Shown here piece after piece: positions 1 through 28,282 of a stretch of 64,000 bases of DNA; the stretch's first letter is position 1; the number at the start of each line of letters is the position of its first letter. A program made the position numbers and the translations under genes. The stretch spans positions 26,564,980 to 26,628,979 of the forward strand of contig CM043788.1 of the NCBI GenBank assembly GCA_023974075.1, written 5' to 3'. The stretch comes from Chaenocephalus aceratus. Lineage: Eukaryota; Chordata; Actinopteri; Perciformes; Channichthyidae. The notes below the pieces were generated by a model, which saw only the letters and a list, made by a program, of their open reading frames with translations, was not told the origin of the DNA and ran no database searches.

Positions 1-3000
1 AGAAGCTCCAAAACATGTTGAATTATTTTTCTTATAAAAACAGAATCAGTGCTCAGAAATCCTTCCATCAGGTCAATGTGAAGTTCCTTGTCCTCTGTCA
101 TCCCTCGTCACGTCAGCATCAGCTCCTCCCCCCCACAGATCAGTCAGTTCATGTGAATTATCCAGTTGGATGCTACAGAGATGGTACAACACTTTTTCAT
201 CTGGAGCCAGTGTTCAAATGACACTCTTATAACAGAAATAACATGGAGATAAGACTCTGATTGAGACGCAGCACAAGTATTTCTCTGAGATGTGTCTTGT
301 AGGATTTTACCTCCCACAAAACCCGTTACAGCCACGTCCCTGGAGGAGTACGGATTACACAAACCATAAGGCATTGATTAAATGCTGTTGATTCATGTTT
401 GTATTAAAGTTCCTATCTTGAGCCTTGTTGTCTTTTCTTTGACTGTTTCAGTTTTGATTGAAACTCACATTTCTGTTGTCTAATTTAGTGCTGACCACCT
501 TTGACCTTGGTGTACAAAATCCATTAATTTCAAAACACACCTGTACATGATTCCTCATTACCAAACAGCAAGCCTAAATGCAACATCTATGCTCACAAGG
601 TTTGCCTAAAATGAGCTTGAATAAGTGTAAACATTTGTGCAGGTGGAAGCTTATACTTAATATTGGCTAAAAAAGAAGCGGCAGATTATGCAAAGGCAGA
701 GCCTCATTTAGGGACACTACACTCTTCCCTTGGGGCAGACTCATTTGCTCTGAGCAGCTGAACAAAGTCAGGGCTTCAGTATTATATTCAACCTTTAAAT
801 TGTATTTAAACTCAACCACAGCGGTCCTGACGATGCCAACTAGTACATGAAAAGATTCACTTTGCCAGCATCAGTTTTTCCGGTCAGATCCTGCTTCTGT
901 TGAAAAACAAAAACACAGCATGTGAACACTTGGTCACACAGCTTCAGTTGGCCTAGTTTTTGGTCACCCATCATTAGACTTAGACCAAATTGGTAGTGAG
1001 CTTCCCTTTGCATGTCATAGACCAGGAAGAGTCCGGTCCAGGTTCATAGAGGTAACTGTAACATGAAGAGCGGGACGGTGGCTGAACTCTATCTGCAGGA
1101 TTTCTTTGCAGGGTGTTGCTGAAAAAAGACATGCACTGACAGTATCTCTTGATTAAAGGTGATGACGTATGATTTACTCCGGATGAATGACACATCAGTC
1201 AGGGTCAAGTATGCATGACATCCTTTGCGGAGATTGAAGAAGAGATCACATTCATTTTGACATGCTGCACTGCTCTCATCTCAAGAAGGGGAAATCGATG
1301 CTTGCATTTACTGATTTCTGGCCACCAGGGGGAAGAAAAACTCCCAAAACAGGAATCAAGTCTGGTCTCTCAGAATGTGATGAATATACAGTACCGAGTC
1401 CATCATCCATCTTATCTGTGGTGCCTGTAGCAAGAGCATACAGGTAACAGATTTAACACGCACATTATGCTCTCGGTAATTTACACACATACTCTGATGC
1501 TAGTGCAATACGTAAAACTATCTTTCAAGTGTGGCTGGAAATAACCCAACAGCTGTCACATTTACACTTCTTTCTAAAAAGCTCCATAAACTTGATTAAT
1601 GAAGACAACCAAAAATGTTCAATATTCCGCAATGCATTTATTCCCCCCCAAACATTTAAAAATAGCTTTTACTAAACAGAAGCAGACAAGGTGCACAGCT
1701 GCACCTCTGTTCAATGTTTTTTACACCATAAATACAAACCTATTAACAGCGGTTAAGTAAAAAGTATGCCTCGAGATGCACACACATAATAATCATACAA
1801 GTTTTACAAAGTAAACTCCCATTTCTCCACTCATTAACATTTACATCCCAGTTATTATCTTTACAGGTGAGAGTCAACATCCAAATAAAACATTTTTCTC
1901 CCAGTTAGCTCAGAAACAAACAGCCGGCAGGACACTGAAAACAAATGAATGGATAAACTCATAAAACATGTGTCCTACAGGTTGTAGTTGATGCATTTTT
2001 ACATCTTGCTCATAACATTTATTGCTAACTGCTTTTGGCAACATGAAGAGGAAAAAAAAGAAATCCAAAAGACATTTGCTCCAGCAAAATACAATGACAC
2101 AACATTTTTGAAAAAATAAAAACAGTATGACCAGGTTACATTACATTCTTTAACTACGAAAAGTGTTGTTTCCTCGTTGAGTAGTTTGGGTGTTATCTGT
2201 CGATGTCACACAGCTGTTTAACACGTAGTCACATATACGCTGTTGATAAGTTCAGAGTGTGTTAGTCTTTGCTCTCTCCTCGCAGCTGAATGAGTGTTTT
2301 GTCTGATCTCCATACGTGTATCTAATCATGCAGGGGTAAGATATGTTAGTTCACCTGATTTATTGCACCAATCTGATGCATCCTTCTTTTTAACAAAAAG
2401 AAGGCTTTCATGTTGAGATATGTCACTTAAGGACCAATGGTTTTTCCAAAGATTCTGATGGATAACGGGATAACATTTCCCATTTTGATATTTAGAAAAA
2501 TAGTTTTGAACGTGATACAACTATCAGCTCTTCTAAGTTAAAGGATCCAACATATTCAAGAACAAATGTTTGAAAAAAGTTCCGTAAGTATTATGTGATT
2601 TAGAGTTGGGGTCATGATTGCTTGTGAAACTTTCTTGACAGCTCCACATAAGAAGTATTTCCAGACATCTGCTTCTTCAAGTTACTGCTAGTAACTATGA
2701 AGATGTTGCAAATAATATCCACTTGCCTTTGGGTCTTCACAGAATCATGCCATATAAAGAGGGTATTTTAGTCGTTAAATACCTGACTCTGGTCTGTAGT
2801 AAACTCAGTGTTTTGTGTTGGGAAGGAGAGGAGGTTTATCAAGTGTTTCAAACGGCTGCTTTCAGGGAGATAAAAAGAGCATTTACATTTAACTATATGA
2901 GATATGTGCGGCTGTAAAACCAAACAGTCGTAAAGCTGCAGAGACGGGTTTTAATTGTCTGCCCTTTCGGTTTCAAGAGCAACAAATAGATATTAAAAAG

Positions 3001-4084
3001 TCATTTAAATACATCTAAATATAGAAATATTGGTTTAACGTTTTGAAGTTAAATGACTTTGAGTGAAAACAAAAACATCCTGGTATATAAATGCTACCTT
3101 TATGAAATGACAAGAATTCGATGCCGAGATCACAAAAAAATAATATATATAAAAACTAATATTGCTGCAGTGAGTTGCTTAGTGTGCATCCGAGATCCTG
3201 CACAAGAAAGGCATGTGACCCATGCTAACTCAATTAAATAAGGCTTTTCATTAATACATGATAACTAGGGTGAAAGTTTTTCAGATATTGTAATAATCAA
3301 TAATGCAAATCACATCTCTTGTCCACCAGGACATTATAATTGAGTCTTTAATTAAAAAAAAAAAAAAAAAAGTCCCAAACCTGTGATTTCATGCATGTCT
3401 CATTTTGAAGCTGCACACTGACCATGGGTGCTAATGTTGCAAATACACTTCAGATTAAAAACCCCAGGAGAGACAGAAACTATCTGCGTAATGCATTCAA
3501 ATGATGTGCAAACTCAAACCCGGCCTCTCAACGTGACAAAGCAGCTTTGGTTCAGACTGAAAACATTGAAGTGGCAGGGGAGAAAGATATCACTCAATCA
3601 ATGAATAAATGCCAATTATCAGTTAAACAATGCACTGTTGTAAATCGATTCACCTACCAACTATACAATCTAAAAAAGGAAATAATAATAAAATGACAGT
3701 TTACATGATGAGACTAAAATGATACTTTGTTCTGGTAAACCCAATTTGAGCTTTTCACATGTGCTCCATAACAACAAATGGTGGACGTATTGGTTTCTTG
3801 GGGGAAAGGACAGATGTGTGGGAGGTCATGGACCGCTCCGAGACAGAGCTGGTCTCACTCCGAAATGTTATCTTAGTTAAAAGACACTTTGTGTATTTAA
3901 AGGTTCCTGCTTTTAAAAACACTGGCTGACAACAAGTGTGACTGAAGGTAACCATCTCCCAAGTGCAACAATATAAACTGCATCGTTTTTTTGCAGACAA
4001 AATCAACGGATATGGATATTTTATACATTTATTTCGAAATGTGGGCATTTTTCTTCATCAGGCACATGTAATGTTATACCACGT
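1..4084. other. Non-coding 3' flank of slc35e1, possible long 3' UTR
   Basis: No convincing coding exon was seen on either strand; the open frames here are short and resemble no family I know. The slc35e1 stop codon is at 4998-5000 on the minus strand, so part of this AT-rich stretch may be its 3' untranslated region. Several minus-strand AATAAA sites (TTTATT on the plus strand, for example near 1635) could serve for cleavage, but I cannot choose among them. A poly-A run lies near 3350-3371. Confidence 0.4.
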
Positions 4085-4420
4085 TGAAAAGTGCAGGCTA
4101 AATGCTAGCTTTACCATGCTAACATGCTCACAAATGACGATGCTGCTTAGACGCTGATATCAGGTTTAATGTTTACCATGTTAGTATAGCATGTTAGTTT
4201 GCTAACTTTAGCACTAAACAAAGTAGAGCTGAGGCTGATGGGAATTGCCATTCGTTTTGGAGAAAGTTAGTCATAAAGAAGTATTGGACTAATTGAAATG
4301 TGTACCTCGTGGAGATACTAGATGAATCAGTGGATCTCCAAAGTGATTCAAATGAATCCCAGAATGCCCAGTGAGAGGGAGAGACCTGATTATCTTAGCA
4401 TCAGGTGACAGTTACTTCAA
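4085..4420. repeat. Percomorph-type interspersed repeat rich in GCTAAC/CATGTTAG
   Basis: The segment starts with repeated GCTAAC/ATGCTAAC/CATGTTAG words (4096-4215). It continues with a run I recognise from many percomorph fish genomes: a module with TTAGCACTAAAC, then AGCTGAGGCTGATGGGAAT, then a part on a 'TATTGGACTAATTGAAAT' theme. It has no open frame. The class is uncertain: it is a dispersed non-autonomous repeat, and I cannot say which superfamily mobilised it. Boundaries are approximate. Confidence 0.5.
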
Positions 4421-4997
4421 TTCCTCCATTGTCTACAAACAAGTCCCATCTGCCTTCAGCTTTTTGAAGAGTGACAAACAATTCAAACATCATTACAGGT
4501 GCCTAAAGAAGAAACCAAAACGCTAGGCCTTCCACTGAGACTACTCTGTTACCCAATGTAACATGCCTGTTGTTTTGGTGTGATTTAGCGTCCAAATTAA
4601 CATCCTATCCTCTGAAAGTGAACAAAAACAACCGAAAAGAAATTATGGCTGGCTCATACATTTCCAGACGGCACGGTGCAAACCATTCATCCTCCTTTTT
4701 TTACGTGTCCACCTGCTGTTTTATATTTCTGTGATAACATGGCTACGTTTTGTTTCCTCTCAGACCATCTAATACAGTCAGTACCAAACTAATAAATAAA
4801 CAATGACATACGGCAAAGCTGTCAGAAAGTGAAGTTCAGACGGGGCGGAGCGAGTCACTGGCCCTCTCTTGCCTCCCGTCCAGAACAAACAGCACTTGCC
4901 TTCAGTCTGGTGTTTGGAGCCATGTGCCGCTGCAGAGAGGCGGCGGCCACACAGCAAAGTCTATGACAGCCGTGCAGAGCGAGGGCAAACCCCTCCC

Positions 4998-18067
<13,070 letters not shown>

Positions 18068-18159
18068 CTTCCAGCGCGGAGTGACGAGTCACCGGCGGAG
18101 AGTCCGCCTGCACCGGGAGCTGCTCCGCGTCACCCTGACAACAATGGAGCCCAGGCAGC

Positions 18160-18167
18160 ACTTCCGG
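18160..18167 (-). promoter_or_regulatory. ETS-type site upstream of slc35e1
   Basis: ACTTCCGG (CCGGAAGT on the coding strand) lies about 95 bases upstream of the slc35e1 start codon in a CpG-rich stretch (18050-18175). This is the usual arrangement of TATA-less housekeeping promoters. Binding is inferred from the word alone. Confidence 0.35.
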
Positions 18168-18184
18168 CCGCGCGTTTCAAAATA

Positions 18185-20216
18185 AAAGTCATCTGCAGAC
18201 ATGCGTTTAATGATGGAACCTTCTGAGCCCCATTAAAATGGTAGATTTGGGAAAATTAACTAACTTGTAATAAATATTGTAAAAATTGCCATGTAGGTAT
18301 TTTCCTGGTAAACAGGTAAAACAGGTTCTAATCAACTTTGCTTGTGACTATCTGTGCATTTCTATTATTCTTGTCGGTTTACACATATGCACAACATCTA
18401 ATTGCTTTTATTAATTAACAAAGGGTCATTGAATTGGACTCAATTGTGAATCTGCAGGTTTAATACATTTCTCTTTCAATTTCCAATGTATTCTCTCAGT
18501 ATCTGAAAAAAACAACCCATAAGAGACAGTTTATTATATTATAAACAAAACACATTAAACGTTCAAACAGACAGGGGAATGTTTGGTACTATTTTGGGAT
18601 AAAAAAATATACTTGAAAGTATAATTAATAAAAAATAGTTGCTAATCATTTTCTGTTGAGCTAATTGACACATTGGAATCAGCTTCAAATTCGTCTATAG
18701 ATGTGTAATTGCATCAATGACTGTGTGGATTTGTTACAATTGCTCATAAGCATACTTATGTATAGGAGTATCCTAAGAATTAATCAAAAATATAGTTAGC
18801 ATGCAGAGATTCTGCACTGTGGAAACTATTTTTCAGTTAGATTACAGGAGGTACTTTTAAAGGGCTACTTTTTAATTCCTGAAAATAAGACACTCACAAT
18901 TAATTCAGTTTTTTTATTAACACATATCAACATGTCCGCTTAAAGGACTAAGTAGCAAATATGTTCTCGCATGTTTACCGAACACAAAAGGCTAATTTCT
19001 GTACATTCACTAAGGCTCCGTCTTTAAGGAAAACACAGGTTTCCATAAGGCAAACAGTATCTACAGGAATGATATGAAGTACTTTATCCAGCATTTCAAT
19101 GTAGTTGTCCTGACAGAAGACAAAGATGCAAAACTAGGAGAATATTCTGCTCTGCCATTTCAATACATATTTCACAGTAAAGGGAAAAGGCAAGTATTAA
19201 ATAACTTGTTTTCACATTATCAGAATGTGTCATTTTGCAGTTTTCCTGTGTGAAGTAAGTTGGTTTTTAAGCAGTAAATGCTGAACAAAGAAATCTAACA
19301 ATGAAAATGAAAGAAGTCTGAACATGTATATAAATCACAAAATTAATATATAAATGTAAATAAATATTATACTTGACAGCCTCAGACTTCTTTATCAGAG
19401 TGCATTGTTCAAACCTCATACAGGCCTTTCTTTCTGGAAGTGATGTCACGTTATTTAACAGCATTCAAACCAAAACAACACAAGAAAAATATTGAAATGT
19501 TTTCAAGCAGAATGTTTTTCTTCATGCTAAAAGCCACTGCAGGAGACAGTTGTGCAATGGGGAAACAGCAGTTCTAAAGAGGTGCAGTGACGAGTGTTTT
19601 GCACAGGATTTTATAGTTTTCTAACACCAATGAGAATGACATACTTAAAGATGGCATTCAATTCAGCTTTTCAAGCTAAACAGCACTTTTAAAGATGCAT
19701 TAGTAAATGCAAACAAAACCCTCATTAGTACCAATTATGTAGCTTACCAGTCTCAATTGAAAGGTGAAACATTTTTAAACACATAAGACAAACAAAACTT
19801 TAAATTGAAAAATACTGCACTGTGAAATAAATGTAAAATGACACAGACAATTCAGTAAAGTCACATTCCACAGGTCATGTGGATTTCCTAAGACAGATCA
19901 AATGCAGCTGTGCAGTTTAATGTGATGTCCTCTCCCATACAAAGAATGGCAGGTATGGGGAGCTCAATGTGTACAGTTACTAAATAGTAAGGTAATGCAT
20001 AGCCTCTTTCCTTTGTGCCGTCCTCACACAATGTTCATGAACTCATAAAAACACTGATTACCTCCTGTGCTCCACACACACCCACGTAGGCAGCACATAG
20101 ACTCCACTTTCAGCCGCAATGCAAAACTGCCTCTTAAATAAAAGAGCCTTGACCAACGCAGAGCTGCTTTGCTCAACCATGAAGGCAGCTTACAACTTCC
20201 AAACCCGAGCTCAGAT
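18185..20216. other. Spacer between slc35e1 promoter and med26 stop, probable med26 3' UTR
   Basis: AT-rich DNA with no coding stretch. med26 ends at 20217 on the minus strand, so much of this may be its 3' UTR. A minus-strand AATAAA (plus TTTATT) near 18912 is one candidate cleavage signal. No repeat with clear ends was seen. Confidence 0.4.
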
Positions 20217-23200
20217 TTAATCCAGACAGACGTATGGCAGTATGTTCAACCTGCTCTCATCTCCATGCGGGTCTAAAGAGATGCACTCCGTCCAGTCATA
20301 CCAAGTACCCTTTGTGTCATAGCAACCATTAACCCCGGACCAGTGTTGCTTGTGTAATTTGTTCAGGTCTTCGTTGATGACCTCTCTGCTAACCCCAGGT
20401 AAATCCCTGGCTGGGAGTTCTGGGGCCAGCACGTGTGTTTTCTTCACATCTGTAGTGCGGGGTTCCTCTTTTTTCACAAATTCTTTCAAAAAGTGTGCAC
20501 CAGGGGTGTTGGTGCCTGACGACGCCAACACGTTGCTTTGCTGGCTAAGGTACGACTGGATGATTTCGCTCCGTGACAGCGCTTTCCAGTCTGTCTGCTG
20601 GAAGGGACTGGGAGGAACTGGGGGATTCAGCTTCGGCTGCTCTGAACACTGAGGTTCCAATCTGACATCCCCCTCCTGGCAAATCTCCTTCTGGGAGGAG
20701 GATTTTATCTGTCCTGTGACAGCGTCAAATGTCAGTCTCCTGTCTTTTAACCTGACTGGTTTAGTGCTGTCTTCTACAGTCTGTCCCTCTGAATGTATCA
20801 CATGGTCTTTAGGCCTGTTTTTATGTTTTTTCCTTTTCTCTGTATTGCTAATAGCACCATAAGCTTCCAAATTGACCACATCCCCACAGGAGGAGTCATA
20901 GGACTTGAGAAGAGACGTACTGGGAGGCCTGCGCTGAGAATGCAATTCTGAACCATCTGTGTGCAAACCCTGAACACAACCAGTGGAAGGCTGAGAGGAT
21001 GGCCCCTGCCCAGAGGTGTCCCCAGGCCCGGGCCTCACAGTGGGGGTTGGAAGACCTTGTGCTTGTGATGCAGTTTGGTTTACACCAGTTTCCTGAATTG
21101 GAGTTTGAGGAGTGTGCAAGGAACAGCCTGGACTTCTGGGTCGATGCTGCCCTCCAGAGACAGCTTGCTCCCGTCTGGCCTGCTGCTGCAGAACTGATGC
21201 TTTTAGCAAAGAAGAAGTGCTAGGAGGCTTGCTGTATCCCAGGGCACTTGGATGAGGTTTGACAGCATTGACTGGGATTTTAACTAGTCTGTCATTGTCC
21301 AAAGGCTCTGAAATCTCCTTGTCTAAAGGCTGATGTGTACGAGTATCTTTAAAAATGTCAGAGCTACCACCAATTCCATTGGTTGGCAGCTGTTTGGAGT
21401 TTTGCATTTGATCATTTAGAGTCATTTTGGATCTCTTTGCTGGTAAGAGCAGTTCTTCTTTGTGGTCACCCTTACCTTTCCTGGTGCTTGTTTTCTCAAC
21501 CTTCGGGGAGTAGCAGTTGTTAAAGTCATTTCTGTTCTTCAACTCTGAACCCGTTTTAGTTGATGGTGTGGTGGCAGCTGGAGTGGAGACGCAGGAATGA
21601 GCACCACCATTGGAAGACCATGATGCACCAGTGTGTCCTTTGGACAACATCTCTCCCTTTCCTGGCTCAATTAACTTCTGCCAAGTCCGCAGCAGCTTCT
21701 TGGCCCTTCTTGCAAGGTCCTCATTCTTAGTTTTCTTTCGGACATCGTTGATGAGCTTTCCAAGGCGGGTTTCCTTTAAGGAGATAAGATTAGTGGTTAA
21801 CAGCAATTATATTATGAACGGATTCAGCTGCCATATATTTGGAAAGGACATACTGTAGGACTGAATGTAACCCACCTCCAGTGCCTCTTTGGTGATAGGA
21901 TATTTCTCCAAATAGGAAATCACCTCCATGACTACCACCATGTTGCATATCTGCTGAAAAGACACATAGGTATATATTACAATCCCCTCCTCGGTCATCA
22001 TTATTGTCTTAAGCATCACCATCACAGTGTCCACGTACAGTTGTTGTTATGCAGTGATTCAGAACCTTACAGCCCAACCATACATCAATTCTCCAGAGAG
22101 AGAAAGAAAGGTTGTTAAAAAGGTCAAGGCATCATTTGAAGTCTTTCAAATGTGCACCTGTGTGTAAAGAGCCCATGCATACTGGTTTCAGGCTCACTAT
22201 GACAAACTGAGATTGCATGCAAATGTGTCCATCCCCCCCCCAGGAGAATAAAAGATATGCAAGTAAGAAAGAAGAAAGTGCTGAAAATAGTGTCCTGTTT
22301 ACTTTAATCTGAACCTGCTTTGCGCCAACTAAAGTTGACCGATTTGATCATATTTACCATGAAGTTATATAAATGTGTCCACTAGATTGTGTTAAGATAA
22401 GCGTATAGTAATAATCAGTGTAAATGTTGCATATCAATGAGGACTGCTAAATCCAATAATGGATTGATACAGATTTCTGCATGAATGTAATAAACTACCT
22501 ATATTTATTTGTTATTTATTTGCTAAAAAAATACAATCTTGTGTGTTGGTTAAAAACATTATGATTGAGGATTTCCTATCACCATTCCTGTTACGCTGGA
22601 TATGAATGACTGTCAGCTACAACACAAAGAATGTGTAGTGTCATTCACAGCCAGGACACCCCAGAGGTCACTTCTTATACCTCTTACACATATGTAAGAG
22701 TCGCCATTGATAATGAGCTCAGCTGGCACACTCTTGTTGCAAGTGTTGAAAGACACCATTTCCACATATGTGTGATCTAAAATAATATAGAAGATATGAA
22801 TCAAACACATCAGCTCATTAAGTGAACTGCTTTAACTTGTAAACCCAGCATTGCAGTAAGCATTATACTAAAAATGGTCATACTTTCCTTTGTTCTGGTT
22901 AGCAGTGAAAACAACTTTTGAGTTAAGTGTTTCACAATACTATTTTACAGTAGTTTTCAAGGTGGTAATAACAGTGGTATAGAACAATAGGACAGCATAA
23001 TGCAAAACAATTAGTTTAATATTATTATATTGTTTGACTTTAACAGCATGTTAAAAACAGTATGTACCATGGATCTTGCTAGAAAACATGACAATCTCAT
23101 CAACTGCATTATAGTGACAGAGGAGATTATAATGTAATCTATTGCCTTGATCTCACTGAAACCCTAATTAATCAGTGTCTCTAGAACCAAAAGGTCTCTG

Positions 23201-23538
23201 TTACCACTTTCTCCCTCACGTCTTTAGTCTTGAAGCGTTTTAAGTGCACACAAAAAACCTAACTTGGCTACATCAACATTAGCCAGCAGCAGTCAGCTAG
23301 CAAGCCATTGGAATGCCTGTTAGTTACTTTAGCTAACCTGTGATGTTAGCAAGCTAATTAGCAAGAACATTATAAGTGAAAGCCCCCACTTTGTCAAGTC
23401 GGCTTGGCCTTATTATCTGCCTCTACGCACCCAGTTCGTCCTTTGGAAAGTACCGGTTATACTCACATTGCTCTGGCCGTCGATGGCCAGCAGCAGCCGG
23501 TCTCTCATCAGCTGCGGAGTGGCTGGAGTCGCTGTCAT
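20217..23538 (-). CDS. med26: Mediator complex subunit 26
   Basis: Three coding exons on the minus strand: 23538-23467, 21950-21876 and 21773-20217, about 567 residues (human 600). The start MTATPATPQL matches the human start MTAAPASPQQ. Exons 1-3 build the TFIIS N-terminal (LW-type) helical bundle: MRDRLLLAIDGQSN, then MVVVMEVISYLEKYPITKEA, then ETRLGKLINDVRKKT and RRAKKLLRTWQKLIEP. This domain docks TFIID and elongation factors on Mediator. A long low-complexity region follows (KIPVNAVKPHPS is conserved). The C-terminal Mediator-binding domain is highly conserved: FQQTDWKALSRSEIIQSYLS, TPGAHFLKEFVK, and the end DESRLNILPYVCLD, identical to human in its last ten residues. Exon 2 has a tandem CAGCAG acceptor, so a one-residue (Gln) variant is possible. 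The gene acts in the nucleus in RNA polymerase II initiation and elongation. Confidence 0.95.
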
Positions 23539-24820
23539 CGCCCGGCGGTGAGAGGGTCAGGTCGGACCCAGACAGCAGAATCCCCCGAAGAGGCGGCGGT
23601 GCAAAACCTGCCGACACTCACAGGCCCGGCGACAGAGCTTCTCTGGGAGTAAGCACCATGTTTTATGATGCTTTTATTGTTGTTTTCATTCGCCGCCGTT
23701 ACGTTTTAATAACGACGAGAACAGAAAATCCTCTCCAGGAATCGGCTACCCCCCTCGGCTGGTAGCCTCCTCCTCCTCTGCCTTCTCATCCGGCTTTTTG
23801 TCAAGCGGTCGCGCAGAGCATGATGGGAGAATTTTACGTAACCAATTGTTCACATTCGCAAGAGATGAAATAAATAAATAATATAAAGACAAAGCAATAT
23901 TATAATTCCGTGGTATAGGAGTATATTATCTAAAAAATAAATTCAAAGAGGAGTAAGATACAAATAAATGGACTTTCAATTTCAATCACTTTCATTTACT
24001 TGCATTGCTTTATTTTATATATTATATTTCGTCTACTCCTCAGACACTGTTAAATGAAATACATGTGCATGTTAATGCTCGCTTTAAGCTGCCTTGTTTT
24101 TTTCTGAATTGGGGTTTGAATAAAGAGGGTAAAAAAGGTATTATGTCTATTGCATTTATTTGCCAGCTTCTCCACACTAACCCTTAGCAGTGGCTCTCAG
24201 TCTACACAAAGAAACCCCTATTCAGTTTATTTCCATCCATACATTAAATGGCATCTGCCAGTGGGTTCAAATCTGCAACCTTTTTTGCTCTGAAGAGACA
24301 ATCATCATTGTTAGTGGCATTCTAAAGTCACAGATTTAGTATGTTAATCTATTGTATATAAACTGCACTGTACAGTGTAATACATTTACAGTACATAGAA
24401 TATACAGTTATTATCCGTATTAAATATGAAGTATTAAAAGGGGATCTCATAATGACATTTATAGTCATGTCCGGCCAATGCCCATTTGACTTAATGAGGT
24501 CAGATCGTACGTTCCTTGTCCCAATACAGTCAAAACCATTTTTCAAGTCAATCAACAGACATTGCATAAGAAAACTGTGTATTTTTATTGTTAGGAATAA
24601 GAACACATTTACATTGTAGGGCTTAAACGTTTAGTCATAGCACAGGTGCCCCTGAATAAAGGAAAGTGTGATATTTTTTCCAGATTGAAATAAGGAGCAT
24701 AAAAGCTGATGAGTACATTTGGACATGTTTGTACAGAGGGGATGTAGGGTTCTGTAAGTGACAGATCATTTTGCCTCACATTAAATCTAGTTCCCTGCAG
24801 CTTTTTCACCTTATTTAGCA
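23539..24820. other. med26 promoter region and smim7 3' flank
   Basis: The CpG-rich part 23500-23820 surrounds the med26 start and is its likely promoter. It contains GCATGATGGGAGAA near 23818 (partial resemblance to the ZNF143 site) and TTACGTAA near 23834. From about 23870 on the sequence turns AT-rich with no coding stretch. A plus-strand open frame at 23376-23765 overlaps med26 exon 1 and resembles no known protein. Confidence 0.4.
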
Positions 24821-24825
24821 AGTTT

Positions 24826-24831
24826 TTTATT
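24826..24831 (-). terminator. Candidate smim7 polyadenylation signal
   Basis: AATAAA on the minus strand, about 390 bases downstream of the smim7 stop codon at 25218-25220. It is the first clear hexamer that I noticed in a suitable place; use is inferred. Confidence 0.35.
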
Positions 24832-25217
24832 TAGTTTTTAATCCTGTAAGTGAAGGCTGTTTATCATTTTCATCTCTGTTTCAAAACTGATATGCTGGAG
24901 AAAAATGCTCCTGTTCAATGTTGAAGCCCATGGGCACAAGACAACACATTTCCAGCAATGGCACGTGTGCTGGCGTAGATACAGTTCAACCAAAAAGGGT
25001 ACAAATGTAACAACTTCTATAAGACAAAATAAATACAGTGATTCATAAATTCCTGTACAGCCGGAAGCAGATTTATGATTTTGGGTTGTTAATACAAAAT
25101 GAACCATAAATACAATTGTAAGGGCCAAAAGAACAGTAAACTCCAGTTTAGAAGAAGTTTATAGCATCCACCCTAGAAAATCAGCATCCTGATGAAAGTC
25201 CATCACACAAAGGTGGA

Positions 25218-26615
<1,398 letters not shown>

Positions 26616-26645
26616 TTTGCTCACATCACATCAGAGAGACGCCTT

Positions 26646-26652
26646 ACTTCCG
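26646..26652 (-). promoter_or_regulatory. ETS-type site upstream of smim7
   Basis: ACTTCCG (CGGAAGT on the coding strand), about 30 bases upstream of the smim7 start codon. It is typical of TATA-less promoters; the claim is from sequence only. Confidence 0.3.
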
Positions 26653-28282
26653 TGTTCGCCACGCAACCAGGAATGTGACCAATGCCGTTTCAGAATTCTG
26701 TCGTGGTGTTCTGTGCCCTGATGCTAGACTGACAGGTCGTTCCTGCCAGGCAGTAGCACGGTTGTGTCTTCAGATTCATCTCGGACAATTCACGTTTGTT
26801 TTTTAAACGTGTGGATTCCTACCAATAATTCATTTAAAGCTAATATGCAATCAAAAACTTACAAAATAGTTCGTAGTTTGATGTTAATATTATTGGACGT
26901 ATAAAACACTATATTTAAGTCAAACTCATTTTATGCCAATAATTAAGAGATAACCAGTATTTACAGAGTATGGGGAAAAGGCATTGTAACATTAAGACCG
27001 TCATTATGGTAAGAACAATTTAGATTCGGTGTAACCCTTCTAAGGGGGTGCGTTGTGACAATGAAATGGTTCAATGTAGAGTCCATTATATTAGCATTTA
27101 ATGTTAAAGGATATGATTAGAGGCAGGTTGGGGTGAATGAGATAACCTGCCGAAACTTTCAAAGCTAAAACTAGGACAAATTCTCCATTTTCATTTCATA
27201 ATACATACCTGATCCACGTGCGCCACCTTTAGACAAGAAGCGCAATAACAGCTGCAGGTTCAGAACTGCAGAGGGTTGCTGTTTTTTTTCTTCATTAAGC
27301 TCATTCTAAATTCTGTTACGATATTAGAATATTAAAATATATTTTTAATAAAGTCAGACACTATCCCTCATTAATTTGCATTATTTAAATTAGCATTTCG
27401 TCTTGCAATATCACAGAAGCATCTTGATTTTGGTGATTAAAATAAGGAATGCAAAAGGAGAGGAATAATTCAGACGGACTAATAAATGTTTATCCATAAA
27501 TGTCAACTTGACTAAATTGACATTTTGAAGATAGACCAAGAGACCCACTAGGTTTTTAATTGTGAGTAATGTCTGCCCTCTGGTGGTGGCAGAGCTCATT
27601 GCTTTCATTGTTATTCTCCTCAAGGATTAAAACCAAAATGAGCAAAAATAGAAAATGGTTTGATTAAATGTATGTAGATCAAATACATAACATTTCCCTG
27701 CTGTTTATGTGTGGTATAGTATATACATAATTAGCCTTTAATAAAAAAAAGGATTGCATCATCTGAGAATGTAAACAGCAGGTGATATCGCCACATGGCG
27801 GTGGTGAGTCTGCAGCCTCCGTGCAGGATCCGGATTAAGAGGTTTGGGACTGAGTCTTTGTCCGTGTTAAACCATGCACACTTGTCTCATTCTCTGTTGT
27901 GTTTCCAGGCTACAATCACTTCAAATCGCGTATTGTATACAGTCTATGATTGTAGCTCAGGTAAATAACGAGTTTGTCTATCGATGATGCACACGAGGAG
28001 AAGCCCTTTATTTTTCCAATGTCCAGCAGCTGACATGTAAACCCTGTGTGGTGTAGAAAGCGGAGCAGCTGGCACGGAGCGCGTGAAGCTGCTGCTGCTG
28101 AGGCTGTGCAGATGAAAGGTATTAATAGGAGGGCTTGAGTGTCACAGGCTTTTACTGTCGATACCGGGGGGTTTCGTGGAGAGTCAGTGGACCGGGTTTT
28201 TTGGGGGGGCTTTACGAACCAGACTGCGCAGTTGGAATACAAAACAAACACACAGACACTCTCTGAATACCATAGAAGCAAC
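26653..28282. other. Intergenic region between divergent smim7 and tmem38a
   Basis: The two genes are transcribed away from each other, so both promoters lie here. No coding stretch was seen. GC content rises from about 27780 toward tmem38a. That part includes a G-rich tract (28200-28210) and the probable tmem38a 5' UTR. Confidence 0.45.

Noticed and set aside
23376..23765. 129-codon plus-strand open frame
   Set aside because: Overlaps med26 exon 1 and its CpG-rich promoter on the opposite strand, with no recognisable domain.
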